Made by a program: the position numbers and the translations under genes
Assembly (NCBI GenBank): GCA_020063565.1
Contig: JAICDB010000006.1
Coordinates: 124,001-188,000, forward strand
Length of the DNA stretch: 64,000 nt
Reading direction: 5' to 3'
Source of the DNA: Clostridiales bacterium
Lineage (GTDB): Bacteria > Bacillota > DSM-16504 > Desulfitibacterales > JAICDB01
The notes under the pieces: generated by a model
What the model was told of the DNA's origin: nothing
Database searches by the model: none
Seen by the model: the letters and a program-made list of their open reading frames with translations, nothing else
Part shown: in pieces, positions 25,612 to 32,983 of the stretch
Numbering within the stretch: position 1 is the first letter of the stretch
Layout: each line of letters opens with the position of its first letter

Positions 25612-25970
25612 GAATGGCACCTCCAGAAAAAATTCTATTATCCATAATTCTTTTTTCTTTTAAACAACCTGGCTCAGCCTTATTGAAACTATATCGAGAC
25701 TTGTTAGACAACGCCCTTCCTAAAGCACTGCAAAAAATTCCTGAAGGCCATACAATTGTTGTCACTACCCATCTTTTCAATGAAAAATTAATATCACACA
25801 TACCCTATGACATTAAGTACACAAAAACCATGCCTTCGTTGCTCCAAAAAATCTCAGCCCGTATGGCCCTTTGGATATCAACGATCATAAGATTTATTTC
25901 GGGAAAGGGTTGCAATAAACCTAAAATCAACCCCTGGTACCGCCTTTCTTTAACAAAACTACCGAAATAA
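25426..25970 (+). pseudogene. Unit 2 copy of the membrane-anchored gene, split by a -1 frameshift
   Basis: The first frame (25426-25647) starts at ATG with a perfect AGGAGG site 9 bases upstream and encodes two membrane helices plus a basic stretch. The second frame (to 25970) continues with a domain like that of 24197-24859 (IVVTTHLFNEKLI against IVFSVDTWLLNNNRI). They join if one A is added to the eight-A tract at about 25600, or by a -1 slip on A_AAA_AAA. Could be a sequencing error, a real mutation or programmed frameshifting. Confidence 0.5.
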
Positions 25971-26084
25971 ATCACTAATTAGTATAAATACAGTACCTAC
26001 AAGTATTATTAAATATGTAATTGTAAATTCATATTTAAAATAAAATTTCTTAAAACTTTTCAAAAAATACTCCTTATTGCTCAT
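25959..26084 (-). CDS. Single-TM micro-protein, 41 aa
   Basis: A 41-codon frame with ATG at 26084 and GGGGAGG 8 bases upstream. The ribosome site overlaps the last codons of the CpaB gene, so it is translationally coupled to the Tad operon. Residues 1-19 are basic and aromatic; residues 20-38 form one membrane helix (TYLIILVGTVFILI). Last gene of the Tad operon. It overlaps the end of the opposite-strand unit 2 gene by 12 bases. Function unknown. Confidence 0.5.
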   Translation of the reverse strand: MSNKEYFLKSFKKFYFKYEFTITYLIILVGTVFILISDLFR

Positions 26085-26089
26085 TGTAC

Positions 26090-26788
26090 TTACCTCCCCA
26101 TCACAAACAAACTCCCTTTCTGCTCATAGTCCTTGAGCGTTATTGCTTCTTCGGGGATCAACCCCACAGTCACCGCAGCCGGTATCTTATCCTTTGAAGC
26201 AAATTTATTATCGCTGTTTTTCTGTCTATCGTCCCTGCCGAGCTTATTACCTTCCTTATCGGTAATATTAAAAATCTGAACTTTTTCAAATAGAACCTGT
26301 GCTTTATATTTTTCCATTACCGAAGCAGAAGTTTTAGCCGGATCAACCAATCCCGGCTTCGGGACAAAACCAATATCGATATAATCTCCGATATCAATTG
26401 CCCCTGCCAGTGAATTGATCAGGGTAGTGGAAAAAGTCACTTTCCTCATACCTTCTGCAAGGACCGGAATCTTCTTTCGTGCAATGTCACCCGTAAAAAT
26501 AGGCCTCCCGGCTGCTATCTCCCTGGAGGCCACCATCCCTTTCAGTATCGAGGCATCGGTAACCATTGAGTTACTCATCATATTTTTAGGAAAATACCTG
26601 TATTCAACATTATCCTTTGTAAAAGAAGAATTCAATGATATATCTTCCTTAGCATACAAAACGGGAACTTCTTCAACTTCCGCATAGACACTGCGGATAT
26701 AATTCGTCTCCGCATATGCCACAACAATCCCCAGAACAATACAGAGCACTATCAGTACAAGCTTCTTTCTCCTGAAAAGCAAGCGCAA
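26090..26788 (-). CDS. cpaB: CpaB/RcpC-type Flp pilus assembly protein
   Basis: A 232-residue protein with an N-terminal membrane anchor (residues ~9-27) and a SAF domain (VPVLYAKEDISLNSSF, then VASREIAAGRPIFTGDI). CpaB is the periplasmic or cell-wall-side component of Tad pilus assembly. It follows the three pseudopilin genes, eight bases after the last. The C-terminal region is polar and less conserved. Confidence 0.85.
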   Translation of the reverse strand: MRLLFRRKKLVLIVLCIVLGIVVAYAETNYIRSVYAEVEEVPVLYAKEDISLNSSFTKDNVEYRYFPKNMMSNSMVTDASILKGMVASREIAAGRPIFTGDIARKKIPVLAEGMRKVTFSTTLINSLAGAIDIGDYIDIGFVPKPGLVDPAKTSASVMEKYKAQVLFEKVQIFNITDKEGNKLGRDDRQKNSDNKFASKDKIPAAVTVGLIPEEAITLKDYEQKGSLFVMGR

Positions 26789-26795
26789 TCCTCCT

Positions 26796-27272
26796 TCAAT
26801 CTACAAAAATAGAGTCACTGTCCCTGTGAACGGTAATATCTACCGTCTCTCCCAGCAGCCCTTTAAAGGCCAGCCTCTTTACAGGCACCGTAACTACCGC
26901 ATGAATGGCCGTCTCGGTAATCTCGTCTCCTTTCGGGCAGAGAGCCGGATAATCTCCGGGATTGTAAATAATAAACTCATCAACACTGATAGGACCTGCG
27001 GCAACCCCTTCCAGGTTTGCTGCGAGATAAACGTCAAATACGTTTCTGGCACTTGGTTCAGGCAGGACAACCTCTCCGTAACCCAGTCTTTCTTTATCCG
27101 CCGTCCCCAGGGCAGCCAGTTCGGCCCCGATTACAGCGTCATCTATCTTATCGTACATAATCAACAAAGCCCTGTATTCAAGTATATATAAACCCAATAG
27201 AAAGGTAACAATTCCAAAAAGCAGGCCGGCAAGCATGACTGCCGACCCTTTTCTGTCTGTGATAATTGACAT
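26796..27272 (-). CDS. TadF-like pseudopilin, 158 aa
   Basis: An N-terminal class III-like leader (DRKGSAVMLAG) leads straight into one hydrophobic helix (residues ~11-30), followed by a soluble extracellular domain. The KGSA motif is shared with the next two genes and is the probable site for the element's prepilin peptidase. Ribosome site GGAGGGG. Minor-pilin role is inferred from leader, size and position between cpaB and another pseudopilin. Confidence 0.7.
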   Translation of the reverse strand: MSIITDRKGSAVMLAGLLFGIVTFLLGLYILEYRALLIMYDKIDDAVIGAELAALGTADKERLGYGEVVLPEPSARNVFDVYLAANLEGVAAGPISVDEFIIYNPGDYPALCPKGDEITETAIHAVVTVPVKRLAFKGLLGETVDITVHRDSDSIFVD

Positions 27273-27284
27273 ATCACCCCTCCG

Positions 27285-27710
27285 TCAGTTCTCATAATAC
27301 TTGGATGTAGATTTGAGCGGCCCGTAGACCATTGAAGTATCTTCTTCTATCTTCTGTATCCCCCCTATCCCGAAGGTATAACTTATCCGGGTATAGTCAT
27401 ATGTGATCTGTACAGCTACTTCTTCACCGAACCCGACAGGATGGGGAGTATAGTCCAGGTGGATTTTACTTCTTTCAAAATTCTGATCTTCAAGGTAATC
27501 AAGTATCCTGTTCTTATCTTCCGACGTTAACCCTCCGGTAACCTCCATTCTGAGAAGTGCTTCCCTAGCAGTTTGCTTTAAAATGTCGTATTTGTGCATA
27601 TCCATATAATTGTGAAAGGTATTAAACACGGGAAAAAGAATAATGGGAAGCACGAGAATGAAGGCAACTATTTCCGCACTCCCCTTTTTATTAAACATAA
27701 ATTCTATCAC
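27285..27710 (-). CDS. TadE-like pseudopilin, 141 aa
   Basis: Same design as its neighbour: NKKGSAEIVAF leader with Glu at the +5-like position, a hydrophobic helix and a ~100-residue soluble domain. The first few bases overlap the end of the main pilin gene. An ATG five codons in (27698) is an alternative start. Likely a minor pilin of the Tad system. Confidence 0.7.
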   Translation of the reverse strand: MIEFMFNKKGSAEIVAFILVLPIILFPVFNTFHNYMDMHKYDILKQTAREALLRMEVTGGLTSEDKNRILDYLEDQNFERSKIHLDYTPHPVGFGEEVAVQITYDYTRISYTFGIGGIQKIEEDTSMVYGPLKSTSKYYEN

Positions 27711-27910
27711 TTACTTAATTGCTCACCTAATTCCTGATTAAGATTATCGGTACCTTGCTGAATCGTTGATCCAATATCTTTTATTTTAGGTGCCAGTGCA
27801 AGAATTACAAAAATAAGTATTATAGCAAAAGCAATTATCTCAGCACTCCCTCTCTTATCCTTTAAAAACTTCTTAACCCTTTTAATTTGATTATTAATTT
27901 TACAAAGCAT
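27707..27910 (-). CDS. Flp-type major pilin candidate, 67 aa
   Basis: A 67-residue protein with a basic N-terminus, the leader KRGSAEIIAFAIIL, one hydrophobic helix and a short polar tail rich in Gln and Asn. Size and leader fit an Flp-class pilin. Strong ribosome site (AAGGAGG, 7 bases). It sits between TadC and the TadE-like gene, the usual place in such loci. Confidence 0.75.
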   Translation of the reverse strand: MLCKINNQIKRVKKFLKDKRGSAEIIAFAIILIFVILALAPKIKDIGSTIQQGTDNLNQELGEQLSK

Positions 27911-27932
27911 AAAAATACCTCCTTAAATTTTT

Positions 27933-28763
27933 TTAATTAAAAATCCCTTCCAGTCCAGTAGAAACACTGGCAAAGAAGGGATATAAAAACATCGAAGCAA
28001 TACCTACCGCCATCAATGCACAGGCTATCAATACCTTGTAATCCATTAACTTATCTTCCCTGTGAAGTTTGGCTATTACATTGTCATGCTGCGCCGACGC
28101 CAGGGACTCCAGCATTCCCCCGGCCCTGCCTGTAATATCTCCCTGCAACAGGGCAAGGGACAGGATGTCCGTATCATATAGTCCGATATTTTCCCGGAAC
28201 CGAGTCAGCGCCTTCACCCTGTCCTTTGTAATGGCATATTCGGCAGCAAGAAGCGTCAGTTCTTTTTTCAGTTCCTTTCCTTTCGTAAATTCTGCCGCCA
28301 GCCTGAATACTTCTCCAATATCTATTCCCGCGGCAGCCGCTGCCTCGAAAATATCCGTCACTTCGGGGATCTCGGATTCAATTTCTTTCTTCCTGTCTTT
28401 TATCGCCATATTTAGAAATAGATCCGGAAGTATGAAAGAAAAAAGAGCTACCCCGATCTTCCAGTACAAAGGGGTATCCCACGTAGCCTGAACCGCAAAG
28501 CTCAGAAAAGGAACAATAATTTTTAAAGCTATAAATACTTCCGGCGTCATTTTAAATGGTCTTCCGGCCATTCGTATCTTTTTCTCTATTTCCTCCCTGT
28601 CAAAATACCTGGAAAATTTTCTGCCCAGACTTTCAACTGCCTTTTTATGCCTGTTCCTCCCTCCCTTTACTTCAATCAACCTTAAAAACCTGCTGCTTCT
28701 CAAGCGAAAATCCAGCAGCAAGTAGGCCAGCAGGCAAAAAAAAATGCTTTTTATAAAAAACAA
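27933..28763 (-). CDS. tadC: TadC-type pilus inner-membrane platform protein
   Basis: A 276-residue member of the type II secretion F family: an N-terminal membrane helix, a cytoplasmic helical domain (SEIPEVTDIFEAAAAAGIDI) and two C-terminal helices. The frame opens at 28790, inside tadB, but the TTG at 28763 directly follows AGGGGGTG and is the likely start. It forms the platform with TadB. Confidence 0.85.
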   Translation of the reverse strand: MFFIKSIFFCLLAYLLLDFRLRSSRFLRLIEVKGGRNRHKKAVESLGRKFSRYFDREEIEKKIRMAGRPFKMTPEVFIALKIIVPFLSFAVQATWDTPLYWKIGVALFSFILPDLFLNMAIKDRKKEIESEIPEVTDIFEAAAAAGIDIGEVFRLAAEFTKGKELKKELTLLAAEYAITKDRVKALTRFRENIGLYDTDILSLALLQGDITGRAGGMLESLASAQHDNVIAKLHREDKLMDYKVLIACALMAVGIASMFLYPFFASVSTGLEGIFN

Positions 28764-28767
28764 TATT

Positions 28768-29688
28768 TCACCCCCTGTTGAGTGATGCAATCATATAAAC
28801 CCCTGCCCCCACTGCCAGCAGGTTACCCACGGCTATCAACTGCCCTGTCAAAGTAGAACGCAGAACAATTGCCGTCTCGGGGTTCATAGTATATGCCGAA
28901 ATAAAAGACACCAGGTCAAGAATAATCACCCCGGATATGACAATCGTCCCCGTCAGGGCTGACGCCGCCATAATGGAGCGGGAACTTTCCAACCTCCTCG
29001 CCTGCTCTATAAGCTTTCTGATTGCCATTCTGTAATCACCCCCGTATACAAGATGGAGTTTTGTAAACTTGATGAATTTACCGAACTCCCTGTCCCGGAT
29101 TTGTTTTTCAAGGTCATCCAGGCAGTCAATAAATTCAAGGTTTGACCGTCTGTATTTCATGACGGTACTTTTAATGAATGACTTCAGAGGTTCGGTCGTA
29201 TAGTCAGCCGACCTTTCAAAAGCATAGATAATATCACCCGATATATTGAAAAAACCTTCAAAAGTATTGAGAAATCCCAGGTAGAGCCTCCTTATTTTCT
29301 TTGTATTTGCAGCAGCCAGAATATCAAGGGCAACTCCAGGCAAAAAACCGGTCATAATACCTATAAAAAGTGATGTTATCAGGCTGCCGGTGATCCTGTA
29401 ACCCAGGAATAATATTAAAAGCGAAATAACCATTACTGTAATTATGAACATAGAAATGTCCATAAAGGGCAAATATTTCTGTATATTCGATGCCTGAATG
29501 GAAATATCGATTTTATCTATAATTTTACCTGTATATCCCTTTCTTTTCCCGTTCCAGAGCAACCTGTCTGCAGTCAGCTTTAACTGCTTCATTCTAAATC
29601 TTTCAAGCCCGGTTTTTTTTATGCTGACGATTACAAGATACATAAAAAGGGCAATAAATACTGCTTTCAAAACGAGTAAGTAATTCAT
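28768..29688 (-). CDS. tadB: TadB-type pilus inner-membrane platform protein
   Basis: A 306-residue type II secretion F-family protein with membrane helices at both ends and a cytoplasmic domain (residues ~130-230). Its ATG overlaps the TadA stop (TGATG), with AAGGTGAG 9 bases upstream, so the two are coupled. Partner of TadC. Confidence 0.85.
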   Translation of the reverse strand: MNYLLVLKAVFIALFMYLVIVSIKKTGLERFRMKQLKLTADRLLWNGKRKGYTGKIIDKIDISIQASNIQKYLPFMDISMFIITVMVISLLILFLGYRITGSLITSLFIGIMTGFLPGVALDILAAANTKKIRRLYLGFLNTFEGFFNISGDIIYAFERSADYTTEPLKSFIKSTVMKYRRSNLEFIDCLDDLEKQIRDREFGKFIKFTKLHLVYGGDYRMAIRKLIEQARRLESSRSIMAASALTGTIVISGVIILDLVSFISAYTMNPETAIVLRSTLTGQLIAVGNLLAVGAGVYMIASLNRG

Positions 29689-30920
29689 CAAATACCGCTC
29701 ACCTTCTTTCCGGTCTCTATCATTCCGTTATCACTGTCAAAGACAGTTCTATATTCAATCTCTTTTCTGTTGTTGTTGTATCCGCAGACCTCCTTGATTT
29801 CGTGAATTTTATAATCCTTCATATAAATAACTATATCAAGAGAACCGGCAAGGAGCTGCTTCAGATATTCTCCCGAAAGGTCCGTATCAGCCCTTTTCAT
29901 TAAAAGCACTAAGCGATCTATTGTTTCACCAGCGGAATTTGAATGGACTGTAGCCATGGAACCCGTATGTCCCGTAAACACCGCGTTGAAAAAGTCAAAT
30001 GCCTCCCGGTCCTTCATCTCTCCGATAAAAAAACGGTCTAGGCTCATCAGAAGCCCGAACCGCGTCAGATCAAATAATGTATACTCTTTCCCTCCGAACC
30101 CGTCTGTTATCTTTACCAGCTGCGATACTATATCTGGATGTTTAACATTAATTTCATTTGTCTCCTGTATCAAAAGCCCCCTTTCCTCATACGGAACTTT
30201 GTGAATTAGCGCACCCAGAAGCGTTGTCTTCCCGGAACCTCCTTTTCCTGCTATGACTATGGTTTTCCTTTCTTTAACCCGCTCAACAAGATACGCTTCA
30301 GTATTCTCGTCAAGCATCTTCTGTCCGACCAGTTCTTCCAGGGAATACCCGGTACCCTGGTTTCTGATAGTAATCGAAGGGCTGCCCACGGTGACCGGCG
30401 GTATGGATACCACTATCCTTAAATTTCTTTCCCTGTCGGTTACAACGGTCTGGGCCTCATCTTCATTGATCCTTCCTCCACAGATTGCCACGATCTTCTT
30501 GCAAAAGTTTAAAAGCCTTTCGTTATCACCAAAAGAAACTGGTATCTTAAATTTTTTACCCTTCTTCTTGATGAATACCGTATCAGGAGCATTTATGATC
30601 ACATCAGACACCATTTTATCCTGGATATAGGGTTCAATGGGACCGTAACCAAAAATGCTGTTCATAGCCTCCTTTATGACATCTTCTCTTTTATATTTCT
30701 TGGCCTCTTCTATATCATCAAGTACGGATACTATTTCTGCCTCAAGAAGTTCTTTCGGTTTCTTCCCCGCTTCGACTTCGGCAATGAGATTCGACTGCTC
30801 GCTCACAAGCCTGGCGGTTAGTTCGTCTATAATACACCGGATACCATCACCGGCTTTACAGAAATGTCCCCGGGTATCATACCCGGCTTCAAAAGGGTTA
30901 ATCAGCGCCAACAGGTTCAC
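29688..30920 (-). CDS. tadA: TadA/CpaF secretion ATPase
   Basis: Powers pilus extension. The 410-residue protein has Walker A GKGGSGKTT near residue 225, an Asp-box region and the VHSNS-type His box (TGSMATVHSNSAGET), all typical of CpaF/TadA ATPases. N-terminal helical domain normal. GTG start overlapping the end of tadZ by 23 bases. First enzyme of the Tad operon after tadZ. Confidence 0.92.
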   Translation of the reverse strand: MNLLALINPFEAGYDTRGHFCKAGDGIRCIIDELTARLVSEQSNLIAEVEAGKKPKELLEAEIVSVLDDIEEAKKYKREDVIKEAMNSIFGYGPIEPYIQDKMVSDVIINAPDTVFIKKKGKKFKIPVSFGDNERLLNFCKKIVAICGGRINEDEAQTVVTDRERNLRIVVSIPPVTVGSPSITIRNQGTGYSLEELVGQKMLDENTEAYLVERVKERKTIVIAGKGGSGKTTLLGALIHKVPYEERGLLIQETNEINVKHPDIVSQLVKITDGFGGKEYTLFDLTRFGLLMSLDRFFIGEMKDREAFDFFNAVFTGHTGSMATVHSNSAGETIDRLVLLMKRADTDLSGEYLKQLLAGSLDIVIYMKDYKIHEIKEVCGYNNNRKEIEYRTVFDSDNGMIETGKKVSGI

Positions 30921-31722
30921 CCCGTTTCCGTCTAAAAAAGCTAAATATATCTTTTTTTCTTTCTATCTGCACCCCCAGCTCTTCAACCAGCGATTCAAAA
31001 CCTTTTGTAAATGGCTTTCCTGAATTGAAAGCTTCGACTATTTCCGGGTTATATTTAAATACACCCGCTACCTCCGTATCCTTAAAAGATTTTTTTACCG
31101 TCCCCGGGTCCACCCCGCCCGGACACATCTTGTTAAGGTTTAATTTGAAGTTATTCCGAGGGATTTCCCATTTGCTAACAACAAAGTCTATCATTTTTTT
31201 TGTATAGTATACTGACTTGCAGGCGGGTCCGATAACAACATTCACAGCGGTTGCCTTCTTCAATGCTGCAAAACAAGAGGCGAAAAATACTCCCGGGTTG
31301 GTGTCGATGATGATATACGGATAAGACAAAAGCGAGTCAATTATGGCAGTATAATGCTTTACCTTAAAACTTTCGCTTCTTTCCAGCGGTACCCCGGTAA
31401 ACACCTTTAAATTTGAGAGTTCAGGATGTCCCACCATATTGGATTCAATAAAACTCGAGCTCAGCTCATTCTTTTCAACAGCACCGAATACAGGAGCCGG
31501 ATCACGTTGCTCTATACCAAGGTACCAGCTGCAGCAGGGTGTTACCTCATTAAAGTCCAACAGAGCTACCTTTTCTTTCGTCTCTTTAGCAAGAAGATAT
31601 GCCTGGATAACAGCCAGTGTCGTTTTGCCTACGCCCCCGGAAGCCGACCACCAGGTTATGATCTGTTGTTCAGTTGTTTTTTTATTTTCCAAGTCTTCAC
31701 CCCTCTTTCGCATCATATACAT
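30898..31722 (-). CDS. tadZ: TadZ/CpaE-like ParA-type ATPase
   Basis: Places Tad pili in the cell. The 274-residue protein has a deviant Walker A (SASGGVGKTTLA) at ~residues 27-38 and a ParA/MinD fold; the receiver-like domain of classic CpaE is missing. Start ATG at 31722 with GAGGAG; a TTG at 31692 with GAGGGGTG is an alternative. Ends inside tadA. Confidence 0.8.
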   Translation of the reverse strand: MYMMRKRGEDLENKKTTEQQIITWWSASGGVGKTTLAVIQAYLLAKETKEKVALLDFNEVTPCCSWYLGIEQRDPAPVFGAVEKNELSSSFIESNMVGHPELSNLKVFTGVPLERSESFKVKHYTAIIDSLLSYPYIIIDTNPGVFFASCFAALKKATAVNVVIGPACKSVYYTKKMIDFVVSKWEIPRNNFKLNLNKMCPGGVDPGTVKKSFKDTEVAGVFKYNPEIVEAFNSGKPFTKGFESLVEELGVQIERKKDIFSFFRRKRGEPVGAD

Positions 31723-31781
31723 ACCTACTCCTCTTCATGAAAAATACAAAAAAATTATATATTCTCTACACTACTCACTCT

Positions 31782-32183
31782 TCAGAAAGGCACATCATCA
31801 TCCGGCAGGTCTATCCCATTCGGTTCAAATACGTTATTTTCATCGCTTTTTCCACGTCCATTTTTTGGCTTATCAAGAAATACCACTTTATCAGCAACAA
31901 CTTCTGCTGCCTGACGCCTGACGGCCTCATTATCTTCAAAATATTTAATCTGCAACCTTCCTTCAATTGATACTAATCTTCCCTTGCTCAAATTTTTAGC
32001 TACAATTTCAGCAAGCTTTCTCCAGATTACAATTTTAATAAAATCTGCTTCCTTCTCCCCCTGCTGATTTTTAAAAGGTCTGTCTACCGCAAGATTGAAA
32101 CCTGCAACGGCATTACCGTTTGTCGTATACCTCAGTTCCGGGTCTCTCGTCAACCTCCCAATCAGGATAACTTTGTTCAGCAT
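31782..32183 (-). CDS. ssb: Single-stranded DNA-binding protein
   Basis: Binds single-stranded DNA, here probably during conjugative transfer and replication of the element. A 133-residue OB-fold protein (NKVILIGRLTRDPELRYT) with the acidic C-terminal tip DDDVPF that docks partner proteins. Shorter linker than a housekeeping SSB. ATG with AAAGGAG. First gene transcribed at the right end of the element, ahead of the Tad operon. Confidence 0.93.
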   Translation of the reverse strand: MLNKVILIGRLTRDPELRYTTNGNAVAGFNLAVDRPFKNQQGEKEADFIKIVIWRKLAEIVAKNLSKGRLVSIEGRLQIKYFEDNEAVRRQAAEVVADKVVFLDKPKNGRGKSDENNVFEPNGIDLPDDDVPF

Positions 32184-32217
32184 AGTTTCTCTCCTTTCAA
32201 AGATTTTTTAAATTAAA

Positions 32218-32268
32218 AAAAGCCGGTTATTGGAGAAATAGCGCAGTCTTTTCCCAATAAACGGCTTT
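32218..32268 (-). terminator. Rho-independent terminator upstream of ssb
   Basis: Arms at 32218-32234 and 32253-32268 pair; on the minus strand TTTTTTT follows. It stops transcription coming from the right before ssb and therefore insulates the element. Confidence 0.75.
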
Positions 32269-32326
32269 AATAAAACTGTTATTTTAATAGACATCCAGAG
32301 TGTATTATATTTAATGGTTACATGTA

Positions 32327-32425
32327 TTACCCCGGCCAGAAAAGATAGCACAGCAATTTGTTTGTTTCTTCCTGATAAACGCCAAAGCATTTTTTGCATT
32401 TTACTAATAAATTATCTGATCTCAT
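32327..32425 (-). CDS. Possible 32-aa Cys-containing micro-protein
   Basis: A 32-codon ATG frame with GAAGGA four bases upstream, containing CKKC followed 17 residues on by another Cys. It lies between two terminator hairpins at the element's right end. It resembles small Cys-pair regulators, but the match is too short to name. Low confidence. Confidence 0.25.
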   Translation of the reverse strand: MRSDNLLVKCKKCFGVYQEETNKLLCYLFWPG

Positions 32426-32540
32426 CTTTTCCTTCAGGAACACATCTTCCAAAACAGAAATACGCGAAACATTCCGGCCGTCCAGAGTAAAAAGTGAAAC
32501 GCTCCATATAAAATAAATATTTTTTCGGGCATAAAAAATA

Positions 32541-32581
32541 CCGGTTACCAGGAAATTATTTCGGCTTTTCCTGATAACCGG
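32541..32581 (-). terminator. Strong hairpin near the element's right end
   Basis: Arms CCGGTTACCAGGAAA (32541-32555) and TTTCCTGATAACCGG (32567-32581) pair at 14 of 15 positions. On the minus strand TATTTTTTATG follows, so it probably terminates transcription from the broken spoVR. Confidence 0.65.
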
Positions 32582-32641
32582 ATAAAAACTAAATGAAAAA
32601 ACGTATATGATGTATTTTTATACACCTATTCTTTATGTTAC

Positions 32642-32833
32642 TTACGTAAACTTTGCCTTGCCAAAGGACCAGTGCGAAAATCTTACCGGCATACCGTAAG
32701 CTCCAAAGGTATATATGATATCTGCAGGACAAATTTCAAATCGCATAGGAAAAAAATCTAAACCGAACTCACGTGCTTTCCTCTCAATAATTTCTATCTC
32801 CTTTTTCAATCTAGCAAGTTCTCCTCCCGCCAT
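32642..32833 (-). pseudogene. spoVR: spoVR, 5' fragment cut by the mobile element
   Basis: The first ~60 residues are an excellent SpoVR N-terminus ([20 protein letters not shown], then SHWSFGKA), in the expected place after prkA and yhbH. SpoVR proteins are usually over 400 residues. After GKA the frame reads three foreign codons and stops, so similarity ends at about 32,654, which marks the right junction of the element. The rest of spoVR is expected beyond the left end of the element, outside the window. SpoVR affects spore cortex formation. Confidence 0.9.
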
Positions 32834-32946
32834 CTAAAATCACCCTTTTATTTTTTATTTTCCCCTCATATCTAACAATTCTTCCTTTTATAGGAATATA
32901 TGCACGTGAGCTTGTCAATTTTTATGGAATTATTTGCATAAAAAAA

Positions 32947-32978
32947 GACCACCTACCCTTTACAAGGCTAGGCAGTCC
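32947..32978 (-). terminator. Rho-independent terminator after yhbH
   Basis: On the minus strand GGACTGCCTAGCC faces GGGTAGGTGGTC and is followed by TTTTTTT. It lies just past the yhbH stop, ahead of the spoVR fragment. Confidence 0.7.
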
Positions 32979-32983
32979 ATTAC

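Noticed and set aside
32208-32399. 63-codon minus-strand frame upstream of ssb
   Set aside because: No ribosome site and its 3' end is a strong terminator hairpin; composition is not protein-like.
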